Source of the DNA: Marixanthomonas spongiae
Lineage (GTDB): Bacteria > Bacteroidota > Bacteroidia > Flavobacteriales > Flavobacteriaceae
Length of the DNA: 64,000 nucleotides
Direction of reading: 5' to 3'
Assembly (NCBI RefSeq): GCF_003095375.1
Contig: NZ_QEHR01000001.1
Span: 62,001-126,000 of the forward strand
Of this stretch, positions 16,240 to 24,916 are shown piece after piece. Numbering within the stretch: the first letter of the stretch is position 1; every line of letters starts with the position of its first letter. Under the pieces are notes generated by a model, which did no database searches, was not told the origin of the DNA, and saw nothing but the letters and a program-made list of their open reading frames with translations. The position numbers and the translations under genes are program-made.

Positions 16240-17022
16240 TCATTCCTTTTCTGCAATTTTAGATTGTTGCAGCCTTTGGGTGTATTCCATTCCTTTTTCT
16301 TTGAAAATGTTGAGTACCAAAATGTAGTTTTCTTTTTTAAAGTGTTCCTGAAGATCGCTGCTTTCCGCACAAAACAGCAAAAAATCATACAACCTGCCCT
16401 TGGGAATGTTGTAGGCTTCTTCAAAAAAACCAGGACCGTAAAAATCGATAAGCGAGGTAACGGTATTGTTTTGGGCTTCCCATTTACGCTTGGTTTTAAG
16501 CGTTTTATAGTAGCCGCTGGTGTATTTGTACAAAGCTTCTAAATCCACCTGAGTAGGAAAAGCGGCAGCCCATAAAGGCACGATTTTTTCCTTGGGCTCG
16601 CCCCTGAAACCGGGTAGGCCCACATCGTAAAAGTTGAGTTTTTTTTTGGTTTTTATGGTTGCCAAATCGGCTTGCAGATTGCCCGACAATCTCGGGCCGA
16701 GATAAACTTCGTCCAGTTCATATACCAATTCTTCTAAAGTAAGGACCATAATGCCCTTTTCAATTATTTCAGCCGAAATTGCCATCTTTTTAGGCGCATA
16801 ATTAAGCGATGAAAACAACAAGGTGTCCCGTTGCTTCACGGCGATGGAAAAATTGCCATGCGCATCGGTAACGGTGTTATAACGCGAAGTAAGGTTCATG
16901 ACATGGATGCCTTCCACATCGGTTGTGTTGGTAATGGCACCATTTAAGGGTTCCCGCTGGGCAACAGTTTGTGCAACTGCAATAAAACAGAAAATCAGCA
17001 ACAGCAGCTTATTCTTCCTCAC
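16240..17022 (-). CDS. CarboxypepD_reg-like domain protein B
   Basis: A 260-residue exported protein: signal MRKNKLLLLIFCFIAVAQTVAQ, then a CarboxypepD_reg-like beta-sandwich (VEGIHVMNLTSRYNTVTDAHGNF...DTLLFSSLNY) over about residues 25-105. The second half is alpha-rich and unassigned. It is a paralog of the gene at 17009: both have LEELVYELDEVYLGP- or LEEVIVRPYDLSGN-type segments and share layout. Its start lies 14 bases inside that gene. Function unknown. Confidence 0.82.
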   Translation of the reverse strand: MRKNKLLLLIFCFIAVAQTVAQREPLNGAITNTTDVEGIHVMNLTSRYNTVTDAHGNFSIAVKQRDTLLFSSLNYAPKKMAISAEIIEKGIMVLTLEELVYELDEVYLGPRLSGNLQADLATIKTKKKLNFYDVGLPGFRGEPKEKIVPLWAAAFPTQVDLEALYKYTSGYYKTLKTKRKWEAQNNTVTSLIDFYGPGFFEEAYNIPKGRLYDFLLFCAESSDLQEHFKKENYILVLNIFKEKGMEYTQRLQQSKIAEKE

Positions 17023-17824
17023 TCTTTTGTTTGTAACGGTTACTTTGCTGGTACATGTATTCGAGCAACTCCATTTCGTTTTCGGCTTTAAGTATAGAAA
17101 CCGTCAAGCCACCTTCTTCGGCAAAATAAAGAAAGTCGTTCGCTTTTTCCTTTGGAATACCAAAAGTCTCTTCAATATACGCATTGCTGAACCGTTGGCG
17201 AAGCGTTCTGGAAATTCGCAGCCGATCTTCTATTTTTTTGTTTTTCACAAGATCGATTTCCATATTTTCAGGAAACAACAGTCCTATAATCCCCAGCAAA
17301 TTGGCTCCATCTTTTAACCCTTCATTGTTCAGGGCTTCTTCTGCAGCGTTCCCATCGATTTTGGTCAAGGCATCGGGCTGGAATTCATAATCAAAATTAA
17401 GTGTTTCCCATGACAAATCCAGTTTCGGTGCAAAAGTGTAGGTTTTAATCCGGTTGACGTCTGCAACCACATTTCCCGAGAGATCATACGGCCTTACGAT
17501 TACTTCTTCTAACTGATTTACGGCGGGGTTCAGGTAAATGTTCATGGTTTTGCTGTTTACAACCCCTTTGTCCACGATAACCGTAAAACTTTGAAACTGT
17601 AGGGCAGTAACCAACACCCTGTCGTTGATGCCTACTTTTAGTTTAAACATCCCTTTTTCATCGGTGACAGTACCCTGTTGGGAAGAAGTATTATAAATGC
17701 TAACACCCTCTACGTCTTCACTTTTGGGCGCGGTTATAACTCCATCAACAACAACTCGTTCCACATCTTGTGCCATTAAAAGCAGTGGAAACAAAACAAG
17801 CAACATGGTTAGTTTTATACGCAT
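17009..17824 (-). CDS. CarboxypepD_reg-like domain protein A
   Basis: A 271-residue exported protein: signal MRIKLTMLLVLFPLLLMAQ, then a CarboxypepD_reg-like domain (VEGVSIYNTSSQQGTVTDEKG) as in the N-terminus of SusC-like proteins, but without any plug or barrel. The tail has SGNVVADVNRIKTYTF and an alpha-rich region. It overlaps its paralog by 14 bp and heads the operon with DUF6702 and the M1 peptidase. Function unknown. Confidence 0.82.
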   Translation of the reverse strand: MRIKLTMLLVLFPLLLMAQDVERVVVDGVITAPKSEDVEGVSIYNTSSQQGTVTDEKGMFKLKVGINDRVLVTALQFQSFTVIVDKGVVNSKTMNIYLNPAVNQLEEVIVRPYDLSGNVVADVNRIKTYTFAPKLDLSWETLNFDYEFQPDALTKIDGNAAEEALNNEGLKDGANLLGIIGLLFPENMEIDLVKNKKIEDRLRISRTLRQRFSNAYIEETFGIPKEKANDFLYFAEEGGLTVSILKAENEMELLEYMYQQSNRYKQKSEEE

Positions 17825-17905
17825 GGTTAGTTAAATTACAATATAAAGACGTCATTATTTACAGTACGTTTGTTAAATTTATCATATAATTTTTTAAATT
17901 GAAAC

Positions 17906-18616
17906 ATGAAAAACCTAATTGTTGCCAGTACCTCAACCATTTATAGCGGCTCGTACTTAGATTATTTAACCGAAGCGTTGGCAGAACTTTTTTCTGAAAC
18001 CGATGAAATACTTTTTATCCCCTACGCCCGGCCGGGAGGTATTTCCCACGACGAATACACCCAGAAAGCCTCCGAGGCATTTAAAAAACTAAACAAAAAA
18101 ATAGTGGGCCTTCACTCTTTTCAAGACCCCGTAAAGGCCATCAAGGAAGCCACCGGAATCTTTACCGGAGGCGGCAATACCTTTGTATTGGTCAATGCCT
18201 TACATAAAAACCAAGTGATGCAACCGTTGCGGGAAGTTATTTTTAATGGCACTCCTTATCTTGGCACCAGTGCCGGCAGTAATATTTGCGGGGTGAGCAT
18301 GAAAACCACCAACGATATGCCCATTGTCTATCCGCCATCATTTAAAACCTTGGGGGTCATTCCTTTTAACGTGAACCCGCATTATTTGGACCCCGATCCC
18401 AACAGCGAACATATGGGTGAAACCCGTGAAACGCGGATCAAAGAGTTCCACACCCAAAACGATATTCCCGTAGTGGGATTGCGCGAAGGGAGTTGGTTGC
18501 GCGTCAAGGACAGTTCGATCGTACTGAAAGGCGAACACAGCGCACGTTTCTTCAAGCAGGGAGAAAAACCTGTGGAAGTTTCAGCTTCGAGCTCGTTGAG
18601 TCAGCTTACGTTGTAG
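17906..18616 (+). CDS. pepE: Dipeptidase E (alpha-aspartyl dipeptidase, S51)
   Basis: Cytoplasmic serine peptidase hydrolysing Asp-Xaa dipeptides. The 236-residue length matches the family. Motifs are FTGGGNTFVLVNAL, GTSAGSN with nucleophile Ser122, and VNPHYLDPDPNSEHMGETR holding the His of the triad. It is divergent from the operon at 17824. Confident. Confidence 0.94.
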   Translation: MKNLIVASTSTIYSGSYLDYLTEALAELFSETDEILFIPYARPGGISHDEYTQKASEAFKKLNKKIVGLHSFQDPVKAIKEATGIFTGGGNTFVLVNALHKNQVMQPLREVIFNGTPYLGTSAGSNICGVSMKTTNDMPIVYPPSFKTLGVIPFNVNPHYLDPDPNSEHMGETRETRIKEFHTQNDIPVVGLREGSWLRVKDSSIVLKGEHSARFFKQGEKPVEVSASSSLSQLTL

Positions 18617-18624
18617 AAATCGGT

Positions 18625-19050
18625 TTAAAGCTCCTTCACAAAATGGTAACCTTTTGCCACAAACCCTTGGTTGTAATAAAATTTATGCGACGGAAAATTG
18701 TGCACGTAGGTATTGAGCTCCATCCAGCTGCATTGTTTTTCTTTGGCGTATTGGGTTACGAAATCCATTAATTTTTTACCAATGCCTTTTCGTTGGTAGC
18801 CGTCGTCAATAAACACGTGGTCCAGTTCCATGTTTTTGCCGGCGTAATGGCGGGTCTGGAACCACAAACCGCAAATGCCCATCAGTTTTCCTGAATCGTA
18901 AATACCGATGCATTCGTAATTTTCTTGGGCCATAGCCAGCACCCGCTCTTTTAAAACAGGTTCAGGCACTGGGGTTTCTTCCATTTTTTGCAACAGGGGG
19001 ATGATGCTTAAAATTTCAGCAGGTGGAATTATACCAAAAGTGAGTTCCAT
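18625..19050 (-). CDS. GNAT-family N-acetyltransferase
   Basis: About 141 residues, taking the ATG at 19050 (MELTFGIIPP) because the ten residues upstream (MFKSTIIIKL) are not typical of the fold. Acetyl-CoA binding motif A is visible as VFIDDGYQRKGIGKKLMDF, followed by LNTYVHNFPSHKFYYNQGF (motif B). Acceptor unknown. It is convergent with pepE and divergent from the M15 peptidase gene. Confidence 0.88.
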   Translation of the reverse strand: MELTFGIIPPAEILSIIPLLQKMEETPVPEPVLKERVLAMAQENYECIGIYDSGKLMGICGLWFQTRHYAGKNMELDHVFIDDGYQRKGIGKKLMDFVTQYAKEKQCSWMELNTYVHNFPSHKFYYNQGFVAKGYHFVKEL

Positions 19051-19096
19051 AAGTTTTATAATTATAGTACTTTTAAACAAACCCCTAAGATACCAA

Positions 19097-19840
19097 ATGA
19101 AGCGAAAACAATTTATAAAAACTTCAATACTTTCAGCAACGGCATTGGCGATCTTGCCCCATTTGTCTTTCTCAACGCTTCAAAACCAATTTACGGTGGA
19201 CCAATTGATAGGGAAGGGCAATCCAGATATTGTAGGCGATAGTTACCGGTCTAAAATGCACAAAGAAGCCAAAAAAGCCTTTTTTAAAATGAAAAAAGCC
19301 GCTGCGGAAGAAAACATACAAATTGAAGTGGTGTCGGCCTACCGAAGTTTTGAACGCCAAAAACAGATTTTTGAAGGTAAGTATAGCCGGTTTATCAAAC
19401 AAGGCCTCTCCCCCACTCAAGCTATTGAAAAGATTATCGAATATTCTACCATTCCCGGCACCTCCCGTCATCATTGGGGTACCGATATCGATATCATTGA
19501 CGGGAATGCCCCAAGACCTAAAAGCGTGTTACAACCCGAGCATTTTCACGGTACCGGCCCGTTTTGCAAACTAAAGGCTTGGCTTACCGAACATGCTAAC
19601 AGTTTCGGTTTTTATGAAGTCTATACCAACAATGCCAACCGAAAAGGTTTTAAATACGAGCCTTGGCATTTTAGCTATGCCCCGGTTTCAAAATCGATGT
19701 TGCAGGAGTATAAACAACTGGATGTACAAGCTATTCTGAAAAAAGAGAACATTAAAGGGAGTGATTATTTTTCAGGAAAATTCATAGAAAAATACCGCTC
19801 AGAAAATATTCTTGATATCAACCCCAAGTTACTTTTGTAA
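19097..19840 (+). CDS. D-Ala-D-Ala carboxypeptidase, VanY/M15 family
   Basis: A 247-residue protein if started at MKRKQFIKTSIL (19097); an in-frame ATG at 19001 lies inside the divergent GNAT gene and precedes no signal. The signal peptide is KRKQFIKTSILSATALAILPHLSFS. The VanY zinc motif is SRHHWGTDID (SxHxxGxAxD type), and EPWHFSY supplies the second His. It would trim peptidoglycan peptides in the periplasm. Confidence 0.9.
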   Translation: MKRKQFIKTSILSATALAILPHLSFSTLQNQFTVDQLIGKGNPDIVGDSYRSKMHKEAKKAFFKMKKAAAEENIQIEVVSAYRSFERQKQIFEGKYSRFIKQGLSPTQAIEKIIEYSTIPGTSRHHWGTDIDIIDGNAPRPKSVLQPEHFHGTGPFCKLKAWLTEHANSFGFYEVYTNNANRKGFKYEPWHFSYAPVSKSMLQEYKQLDVQAILKKENIKGSDYFSGKFIEKYRSENILDINPKLLL

Positions 19841-19864
19841 CTTAGTGTGCTAAAAACCAATATT

Positions 19865-20632
19865 ATGGCTTCACGACGCAGTTGGAAAATCAGGATTTTT
19901 ATCGGTCTGGCAATCGTTGCCTTTGCTTTTTTCAAAAAGTGCATGAACACCGAAGAAAATCCGTACACCGGAAAAGAACAGACCATCTCCATGACCACCG
20001 AAAAAGAAATCGCAATTGGCTTGCAGAGCGCTCCGGAAATGATCGATCAATACGGCGGTATGCACCCCGATCAACGCCAACAAGATTATGTAGATAAGGT
20101 TGGGGCGAAACTGGTTAACAACAGTATGGCGAAAGACACCCCATATCAATACGAATTCCATTTATTGGCCGACAACCAGACGGTGAATGCCTTTGCACTA
20201 CCTGGCGGGCAGATATTCATTACCCAAGCGTTGTTTTCAAAACTTCAATCTGAAGACCAGCTTGCTGGGGTTTTGGGGCATGAGATTGGCCATGTGCTCG
20301 GGCGTCATTCCGCAGAGCGTATCGCAGAAACCGAATTTTGGCAGACTGTTTCGCAAGGGGCTTCAGTGGGGGCTGATGCCGGTGGCTTGGTTGCCGGAAT
20401 CGGTCAAAATGTGCTGCTGGGCAACGGCCGTGATGATGAACTGGAAAGCGACGATCTTGGCGTTCGGTTTATGATTAACGCAGGCTACAACCCCCGGGAG
20501 ATGATCGAGGTAATGCGAATTTTAAAAGCCGCAGCCGGCCCCAACCGCCTGCCCGAATTTAAAAGCACGCACCCCGACCCAGAAAACCGAATCGAGAAAA
20601 TTGAAGAAGCCATTGAAAAGTACGGCGGATAG
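19865..20632 (+). CDS. M48-family metalloprotease
   Basis: About 255 residues from the ATG at 19865 (MASRRSWKIRIF). One N-terminal hydrophobic segment (about residues 9-21) anchors it or acts as a signal. The protease domain has HEIGHVLGRHSAE (HExxH) and ELESDDLGVRFM, whose Glu is the third zinc ligand. It resembles periplasmic M48 proteases (LoiP/YcaL type) involved in envelope quality control. It follows the M15 gene by 24 bp. Confidence 0.9.
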   Translation: MASRRSWKIRIFIGLAIVAFAFFKKCMNTEENPYTGKEQTISMTTEKEIAIGLQSAPEMIDQYGGMHPDQRQQDYVDKVGAKLVNNSMAKDTPYQYEFHLLADNQTVNAFALPGGQIFITQALFSKLQSEDQLAGVLGHEIGHVLGRHSAERIAETEFWQTVSQGASVGADAGGLVAGIGQNVLLGNGRDDELESDDLGVRFMINAGYNPREMIEVMRILKAAAGPNRLPEFKSTHPDPENRIEKIEEAIEKYGG

Positions 20633-20668
20633 ATTTTTTTAAAAACACCACGTCTTTTTCATTATTAG

Positions 20669-20676
20669 TACCTTTG
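20669..20676 (+). promoter_or_regulatory. -7 box of the gpmI promoter
   Basis: TACCTTTG, an exact TAnnTTTG match, 16 bases before the gpmI ATG, implying a short 5' UTR. Confidence 0.6.
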
Positions 20677-20692
20677 CACTTCAATTATTACT

Positions 20693-22207
20693 ATGAACAA
20701 AAAAGTCCTTTTGCTCATCCTCGATGGATGGGGCGTTACCAAAGAACCAGCGGTGTCGGCCATAGAACAAGCCGAAACCCCTTTTATAGATTCACTTTAC
20801 AAAAAATATCCCAACGCCCAATTGCGCACCGATGGCATGAACGTAGGCTTACCCGAAGGGCAAATGGGCAATAGCGAAGTGGGGCACATGAACTTGGGTG
20901 CCGGTCGCATTGTGTATCAAGATTTGGCGAAAATCAACTTAGCCGTACAAAACAATACCTTGAAAGACGAGCCTGTTTTAAAAGAAGCGTTTGACTATGC
21001 GAAGAAAAATGACAAGAAGGTTCATTTTATCGGTTTGGTTTCCAATGGTGGGGTGCATTCGCATATCAACCATTTAAAAGGGCTGCTCACCGCCGCCAAT
21101 AACCAAGGGGTCGACAATATGTTTGTCCACGCCTTTACCGATGGCCGGGATGTAGACCCCAAGTCTGGTGCCCGGCATATTCAAGATTTACAAGATCACT
21201 TAAAAAAAACCAATGGCAAATTGGCTTCAATAATTGGCCGGTATTACGCAATGGACCGGGATAAACGCTGGGAACGTGTAAAAAATGCGTATGATTTGTT
21301 GGTCTTCGGAAAAGGTCAACATACAACTGATGCCGTGCAAAGCATCAAAGAAAGTTATGAAAACGGGGTTACGGATGAATTCATCAAACCCATCGTAATG
21401 AGCGAAAACGAAAAACCCGTTGCTACCATTGAAAAAGACGATGTGGTGATTTTTTTCAATTTCAGGACCGATAGGGGAAGGCAACTTACCGAGGCCTTGA
21501 CACAACAAGATTTTCCGGAATATAATATGAAAAAACTGCCTTTGCGATTCATCACCCTTACAAATTATGACGAATCGTTTAAGAACATAGCTGTCGTCTA
21601 TAAAAAAGAAAACATAAAAGAAACCTTGGGCGAAGTGTTGGAACAAAACCATAAAACCCAAATACGCATTGCCGAAACCGAAAAATACCCACACGTTACA
21701 TTTTTCTTTTCCGGTGGAAGGGAACAACCTTTTACCGGCGAACGCCGCATTTTATGCCCGTCGCCAAAAGTAGCCACGTACGACCTACAGCCCGAAATGA
21801 GCGCCTATGAAGTTCGGGACAAGATTATTCCTGAAATCAACTCCAAATCGGCCGATTTTATTTGTTTGAATTTCGCAAACCCTGATATGGTAGGCCACAC
21901 CGGTGTTTTTGAAGCAGCCGTAAAAGCCTGCGAAACGGTCGACAGTTGTACCAAAAGCATCATTGAAGCGGCGCAGGCCAACGAGTATACCACTATTGTC
22001 CTGGCCGATCATGGCAACAGCGAGACCATGCGCAACCCAGATGGATCGCCCAATACGGCCCACACGACCAATCCCGTACCATTAATTATTGTGGATGAGG
22101 AGATTCAAGAAGTGAAAAAAGGCATTTTAGGCGATATTGCCCCCACTATTTTAAAATTGATGGGCATTGACAAACCTGAGTCTATGACACAAGATTCCTT
22201 AATTTAA
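20693..22207 (+). CDS. gpmI: 2,3-bisphosphoglycerate-independent phosphoglycerate mutase
   Basis: Mn-dependent glycolytic enzyme interconverting 3- and 2-phosphoglycerate. The 504-residue length is standard. N-terminal LLILDGWG supplies metal-binding Asp, and MGNSEVGHMNLGAGR holds the phosphoserine nucleophile Ser61. TDGRDVDPKSG, NFRTDRGRQLTEAL and ADHGNSE complete the phosphatase-like core. Start supported by the nearby promoter box. Confident. Confidence 0.97.
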   Translation: MNKKVLLLILDGWGVTKEPAVSAIEQAETPFIDSLYKKYPNAQLRTDGMNVGLPEGQMGNSEVGHMNLGAGRIVYQDLAKINLAVQNNTLKDEPVLKEAFDYAKKNDKKVHFIGLVSNGGVHSHINHLKGLLTAANNQGVDNMFVHAFTDGRDVDPKSGARHIQDLQDHLKKTNGKLASIIGRYYAMDRDKRWERVKNAYDLLVFGKGQHTTDAVQSIKESYENGVTDEFIKPIVMSENEKPVATIEKDDVVIFFNFRTDRGRQLTEALTQQDFPEYNMKKLPLRFITLTNYDESFKNIAVVYKKENIKETLGEVLEQNHKTQIRIAETEKYPHVTFFFSGGREQPFTGERRILCPSPKVATYDLQPEMSAYEVRDKIIPEINSKSADFICLNFANPDMVGHTGVFEAAVKACETVDSCTKSIIEAAQANEYTTIVLADHGNSETMRNPDGSPNTAHTTNPVPLIIVDEEIQEVKKGILGDIAPTILKLMGIDKPESMTQDSLI

Positions 22208-22212
22208 AACCT

Positions 22213-22806
22213 ATGAAAAATTTAATATTGGCCTTTACCGCATTGACCTGCGTGGCGTGCGGTTCGCCAAAAGAAAACAAAGAAGCACAAACACCAGAAC
22301 AACCTGTTTCAAAAGAAAGTAAACCACCTGCCTTAAACAAAGAAGTGCCCGATGAAGAAGACGGTGGCACTATGCTTATAGGAAAAATCAACAAAAAAGC
22401 ATTCCAGAAAGAACCGTATGCCGATTGGTTTCAAGCAAACGAAGATTTCCATACCTTGGACACGGCCACGGTTAAAAAAATAAAACCGCTCCTAAAAGAC
22501 GTAAAAATAACGGCCTTTATGGGTTCTTGGTGTTCCGACAGTCAGCGTGAAATACCGGCGCTTTACAGTATATTGGAGTATGCCGATTATAATTTTAACC
22601 GTTTTGACCTCTATGCCACCGACCATCAAAAATTAACCGAAGAAGGCTATGAAAACAATTTGAACATTGACTTTGTACCAACCATCATATTCTACAAAAA
22701 CGGAAAAGAACTGGGCCGTTTTGTAGAATACGCACAAGAAAGCCTTGAAAAAGACATGCTCACCATTGTAAGTGGCGCCGATTACAAACATGCTTACGAA
22801 GAATAA
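22213..22806 (+). CDS. Thioredoxin-like lipoprotein with a single active-site Cys
   Basis: A 197-residue lipoprotein (MKNLILAFTALTCVACGSP, lipobox VAC) with a low-complexity linker to about residue 60. The thioredoxin fold carries GSWCSDSQREIP, where the usual CxxC is CSDS, leaving one Cys, and a VPTIIFYKNGKELGR region with the cis-Pro. It starts 5 bp after the gpmI stop. A dithiol oxidoreductase role is unlikely; a monothiol or binding role is possible. Confidence 0.85.
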   Translation: MKNLILAFTALTCVACGSPKENKEAQTPEQPVSKESKPPALNKEVPDEEDGGTMLIGKINKKAFQKEPYADWFQANEDFHTLDTATVKKIKPLLKDVKITAFMGSWCSDSQREIPALYSILEYADYNFNRFDLYATDHQKLTEEGYENNLNIDFVPTIIFYKNGKELGRFVEYAQESLEKDMLTIVSGADYKHAYEE

Positions 22807-22821
22807 GTGCCGCATTATTTG

Positions 22822-22829
22822 TATTTTTG
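22822..22829 (+). promoter_or_regulatory. -7 box upstream of the HAD gene
   Basis: TATTTTTG, a TAnnTTTG match 16 bases before the ATG at 22846. Confidence 0.5.
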
Positions 22830-22845
22830 CCCTTCAAAATAAGCT

Positions 22846-23250
22846 ATGATTGCCAAAACCTTGACCATTGCGGTAGATTTTGACGGCACCATTGTAGAGG
22901 ACCACTATCCTAACATTGGCAAGCCCAAACTGTTTGCTTTTGAAACACTTCGGAAACTTCAGGAAAACGGGCACCGGTTAATTTTATGGACATATAGAAA
23001 TGGCAAGGCTTTAGATGATGCAGTGGCTTTTTGTAAAGAACAAGGCGTTATATTTTATTCGATTAACAAGAGTTTTCCTGAAGAAAATTTCGATCCGAAA
23101 TACAGCCGGAAAATAAACGCCGATATTTTTATCGATGATCGAAACATTGGAGGCCTACTGCAATGGGGGCAGGTTTATCAACAGCTAATTGGCGAAGAAA
23201 AGCCGGATATACAAACCAAGAAAAAGAAGAGCGGATGGCTTCCTTTTTAA
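22846..23250 (+). CDS. HAD-superfamily hydrolase, BT0820-like
   Basis: A short 134-residue HAD protein. AVDFDGTIVEDHYPNIG is motif I with the nucleophile Asp and general-acid Asp; LILWTYRNG covers motif II; ADIFIDDRNIGG is motif IV. No cap domain is present. The size and the 'FDGTIVEDHYPNIG' wording resemble the small Bacteroides BT0820-type HADs. Substrate unknown. The map gene begins 11 bp later. Confidence 0.85.
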   Translation: MIAKTLTIAVDFDGTIVEDHYPNIGKPKLFAFETLRKLQENGHRLILWTYRNGKALDDAVAFCKEQGVIFYSINKSFPEENFDPKYSRKINADIFIDDRNIGGLLQWGQVYQQLIGEEKPDIQTKKKKSGWLPF

Positions 23251-23261
23251 AAAAGAAAAAA

Positions 23262-24080
23262 ATGATTGTAACAAAAAACAAGGAAGAGATAGCATTGATG
23301 CGGGAAGCGGCCTTGATCGTTTCAAAAACCTTGGGCATGCTCGCAAAAGAAGTAAAACCAGGCGCTACGTCCCTTCAACTGGACAAAATGGCCGAAGAAT
23401 TCATTAGAGACCACGGAGCCGTTCCAGGCTTTTTGGGACTGTACGATTTTCCCAACAGTTTATGTATGAGTCCCAATGCGCAAGTCGTGCACGGGATTCC
23501 CAATGATGTTCCGTTTCAGGAAGGCGATATTATATCCATTGATTGTGGGGCCGTGAAAGACGGGTTTTACGGCGACCATGCGTATACTTTTGAAGTAGGC
23601 GAAGTGGCGCCGGAAGTGAAAAAACTTTTAAAAGTCACCAAGGAATCGCTGTATGTTGGTATTCGCGAATTCAAAAAAGGCAACCGCGTGGGCGATGTGG
23701 GCTATGCCATTCAAAAATACTGCGAAGAACACGGTTATGGCGTGGTGCGGGAGTTAGTAGGTCACGGTCTGGGGCGTAAAATGCACGAAGATCCCGAAAT
23801 GCCCAATTACGGCCGGAGGGGTAGAGGCAAGAAATTTATAGAAGGTATGACGGTTGCCATCGAACCAATGATCAATTTAGGCACCCGCCGCATTGAACAA
23901 TTAAAGGACGGTTGGACCATCTTAACGGCAGACCGAAAGCCAAGCGCCCATTTTGAGCACGATGTGGCCTTAATAAACGGTAAACCGGAACTGCTTTCCA
24001 CATTTGCTTATATTTATGACGCCTTAGGCATAGAAAGTGATGAAGAAAATGAATTCCGGCAAAAGGAATTGGTGCTGTGA
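23262..24080 (+). CDS. map: Methionine aminopeptidase, type I
   Basis: About 272 residues from MIVTKNKEEIALMREA at 23262; in-frame ATGs at 23163 and 23235 lie within or just before the end of the HAD gene. The dinuclear-metal site is seen as DCGAVKDGFYGDHAYTF (Asp, Asp), GHGLGRKMHEDP (His), MTVAIEPM (Glu) and FEHDVALI (Glu). It removes initiator Met from nascent proteins. Confident. Confidence 0.94.
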   Translation: MIVTKNKEEIALMREAALIVSKTLGMLAKEVKPGATSLQLDKMAEEFIRDHGAVPGFLGLYDFPNSLCMSPNAQVVHGIPNDVPFQEGDIISIDCGAVKDGFYGDHAYTFEVGEVAPEVKKLLKVTKESLYVGIREFKKGNRVGDVGYAIQKYCEEHGYGVVRELVGHGLGRKMHEDPEMPNYGRRGRGKKFIEGMTVAIEPMINLGTRRIEQLKDGWTILTADRKPSAHFEHDVALINGKPELLSTFAYIYDALGIESDEENEFRQKELVL

Positions 24081-24092
24081 TATTTTTTTAAG

Positions 24093-24121
24093 ACCTCAAA
24101 GAATCTAAAACCCTTTGAGAT
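24093..24121. repeat. Inverted repeat after map
   Basis: Arms CTCAAAG (24095-24101) and CTTTGAG (24113-24119), 11-base loop, extended by GAC and ATC at the outside. A weak T-run lies before rather than after it, so it looks more like a dispersed palindrome than a plus-strand terminator. Confidence 0.4.
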
Positions 24122-24148
24122 CTATCTGTCCAATAACAATAAATCACA

Positions 24149-24916
24149 TTGAAAAAAACCTTTAAAACCATATTGGGCATTTTCCCCCGTCCCCTATTAA
24201 TTAGGGTGAGCTACGTAGTCCGTCCTTTTGTCGCTTTCTTTTTAAGGGGCAACAAGTATACAGACCCCATTGACGGAAAGTCGTACCGAAAGTTTTTACC
24301 CTATGGCTATGAACACGTGCGCGAGAACGTTTTGGCGCCCGGCACTTTGTCCTTGGAACGCCACCGATTGTGTTGGCTGTATTTAAAAAATGAAACCACT
24401 TTTTTTTCCGAAGCATTAAAAGTACTGCATTTTGCACCGGAACAAGCGTTTTACAAACGGTTCAAGAACTTAAAACATTTAGATTACACTACCACGGACC
24501 TTAACTCACCCATCGCCGATGTTAAGGCCGACATTTGTGATTTACCATTTCCCGACAATGAATTCGATTTTATCATTTGCAATCACGTTTTGGAACACAT
24601 TCCAGATGACACCACAGCAATGAAAGAATTGTACCGTATATTGGCTCCGGGAGGGACGGCGATATTACAAATTCCGTTAGAAAACGATAGAAAAATAACC
24701 TTTGAGGACAACTCGATAACCGACCCAAAAGAGCGTGCCAAGATCTTTGGGCAATACGACCACGTGCGAATTTACGGTATGGACTATTTTGACAAACTGG
24801 CTTCGGTTGGCTTTGCTGTAGAAGCGGTAGATTACACCAAGCATTTTTCCGAAGAAGAAATAAATGAATACCGCTTGGCAAAAGGCGAATTATTGCCCGT
24901 TTGCAGGAAAAATTAA
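24149..24916 (+). CDS. Class I SAM-dependent methyltransferase (TTG start)
   Basis: A 255-residue methyltransferase of the type-11 family. The start is TTG at 24149 (MKKTFKTILGIFPRP); no ATG gives a full-length product. The SAM fold is divergent at motif I (VLHFAPEQ), followed by LDYTTTDL, ADICDLPFPDNEFDFIICNHVLEHI and the LAPGGTAILQIPL strand. The C-terminus overlaps the convergent apbE gene by 4 bp. Substrate unknown. Confidence 0.87.
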   Translation: MKKTFKTILGIFPRPLLIRVSYVVRPFVAFFLRGNKYTDPIDGKSYRKFLPYGYEHVRENVLAPGTLSLERHRLCWLYLKNETTFFSEALKVLHFAPEQAFYKRFKNLKHLDYTTTDLNSPIADVKADICDLPFPDNEFDFIICNHVLEHIPDDTTAMKELYRILAPGGTAILQIPLENDRKITFEDNSITDPKERAKIFGQYDHVRIYGMDYFDKLASVGFAVEAVDYTKHFSEEEINEYRLAKGELLPVCRKN

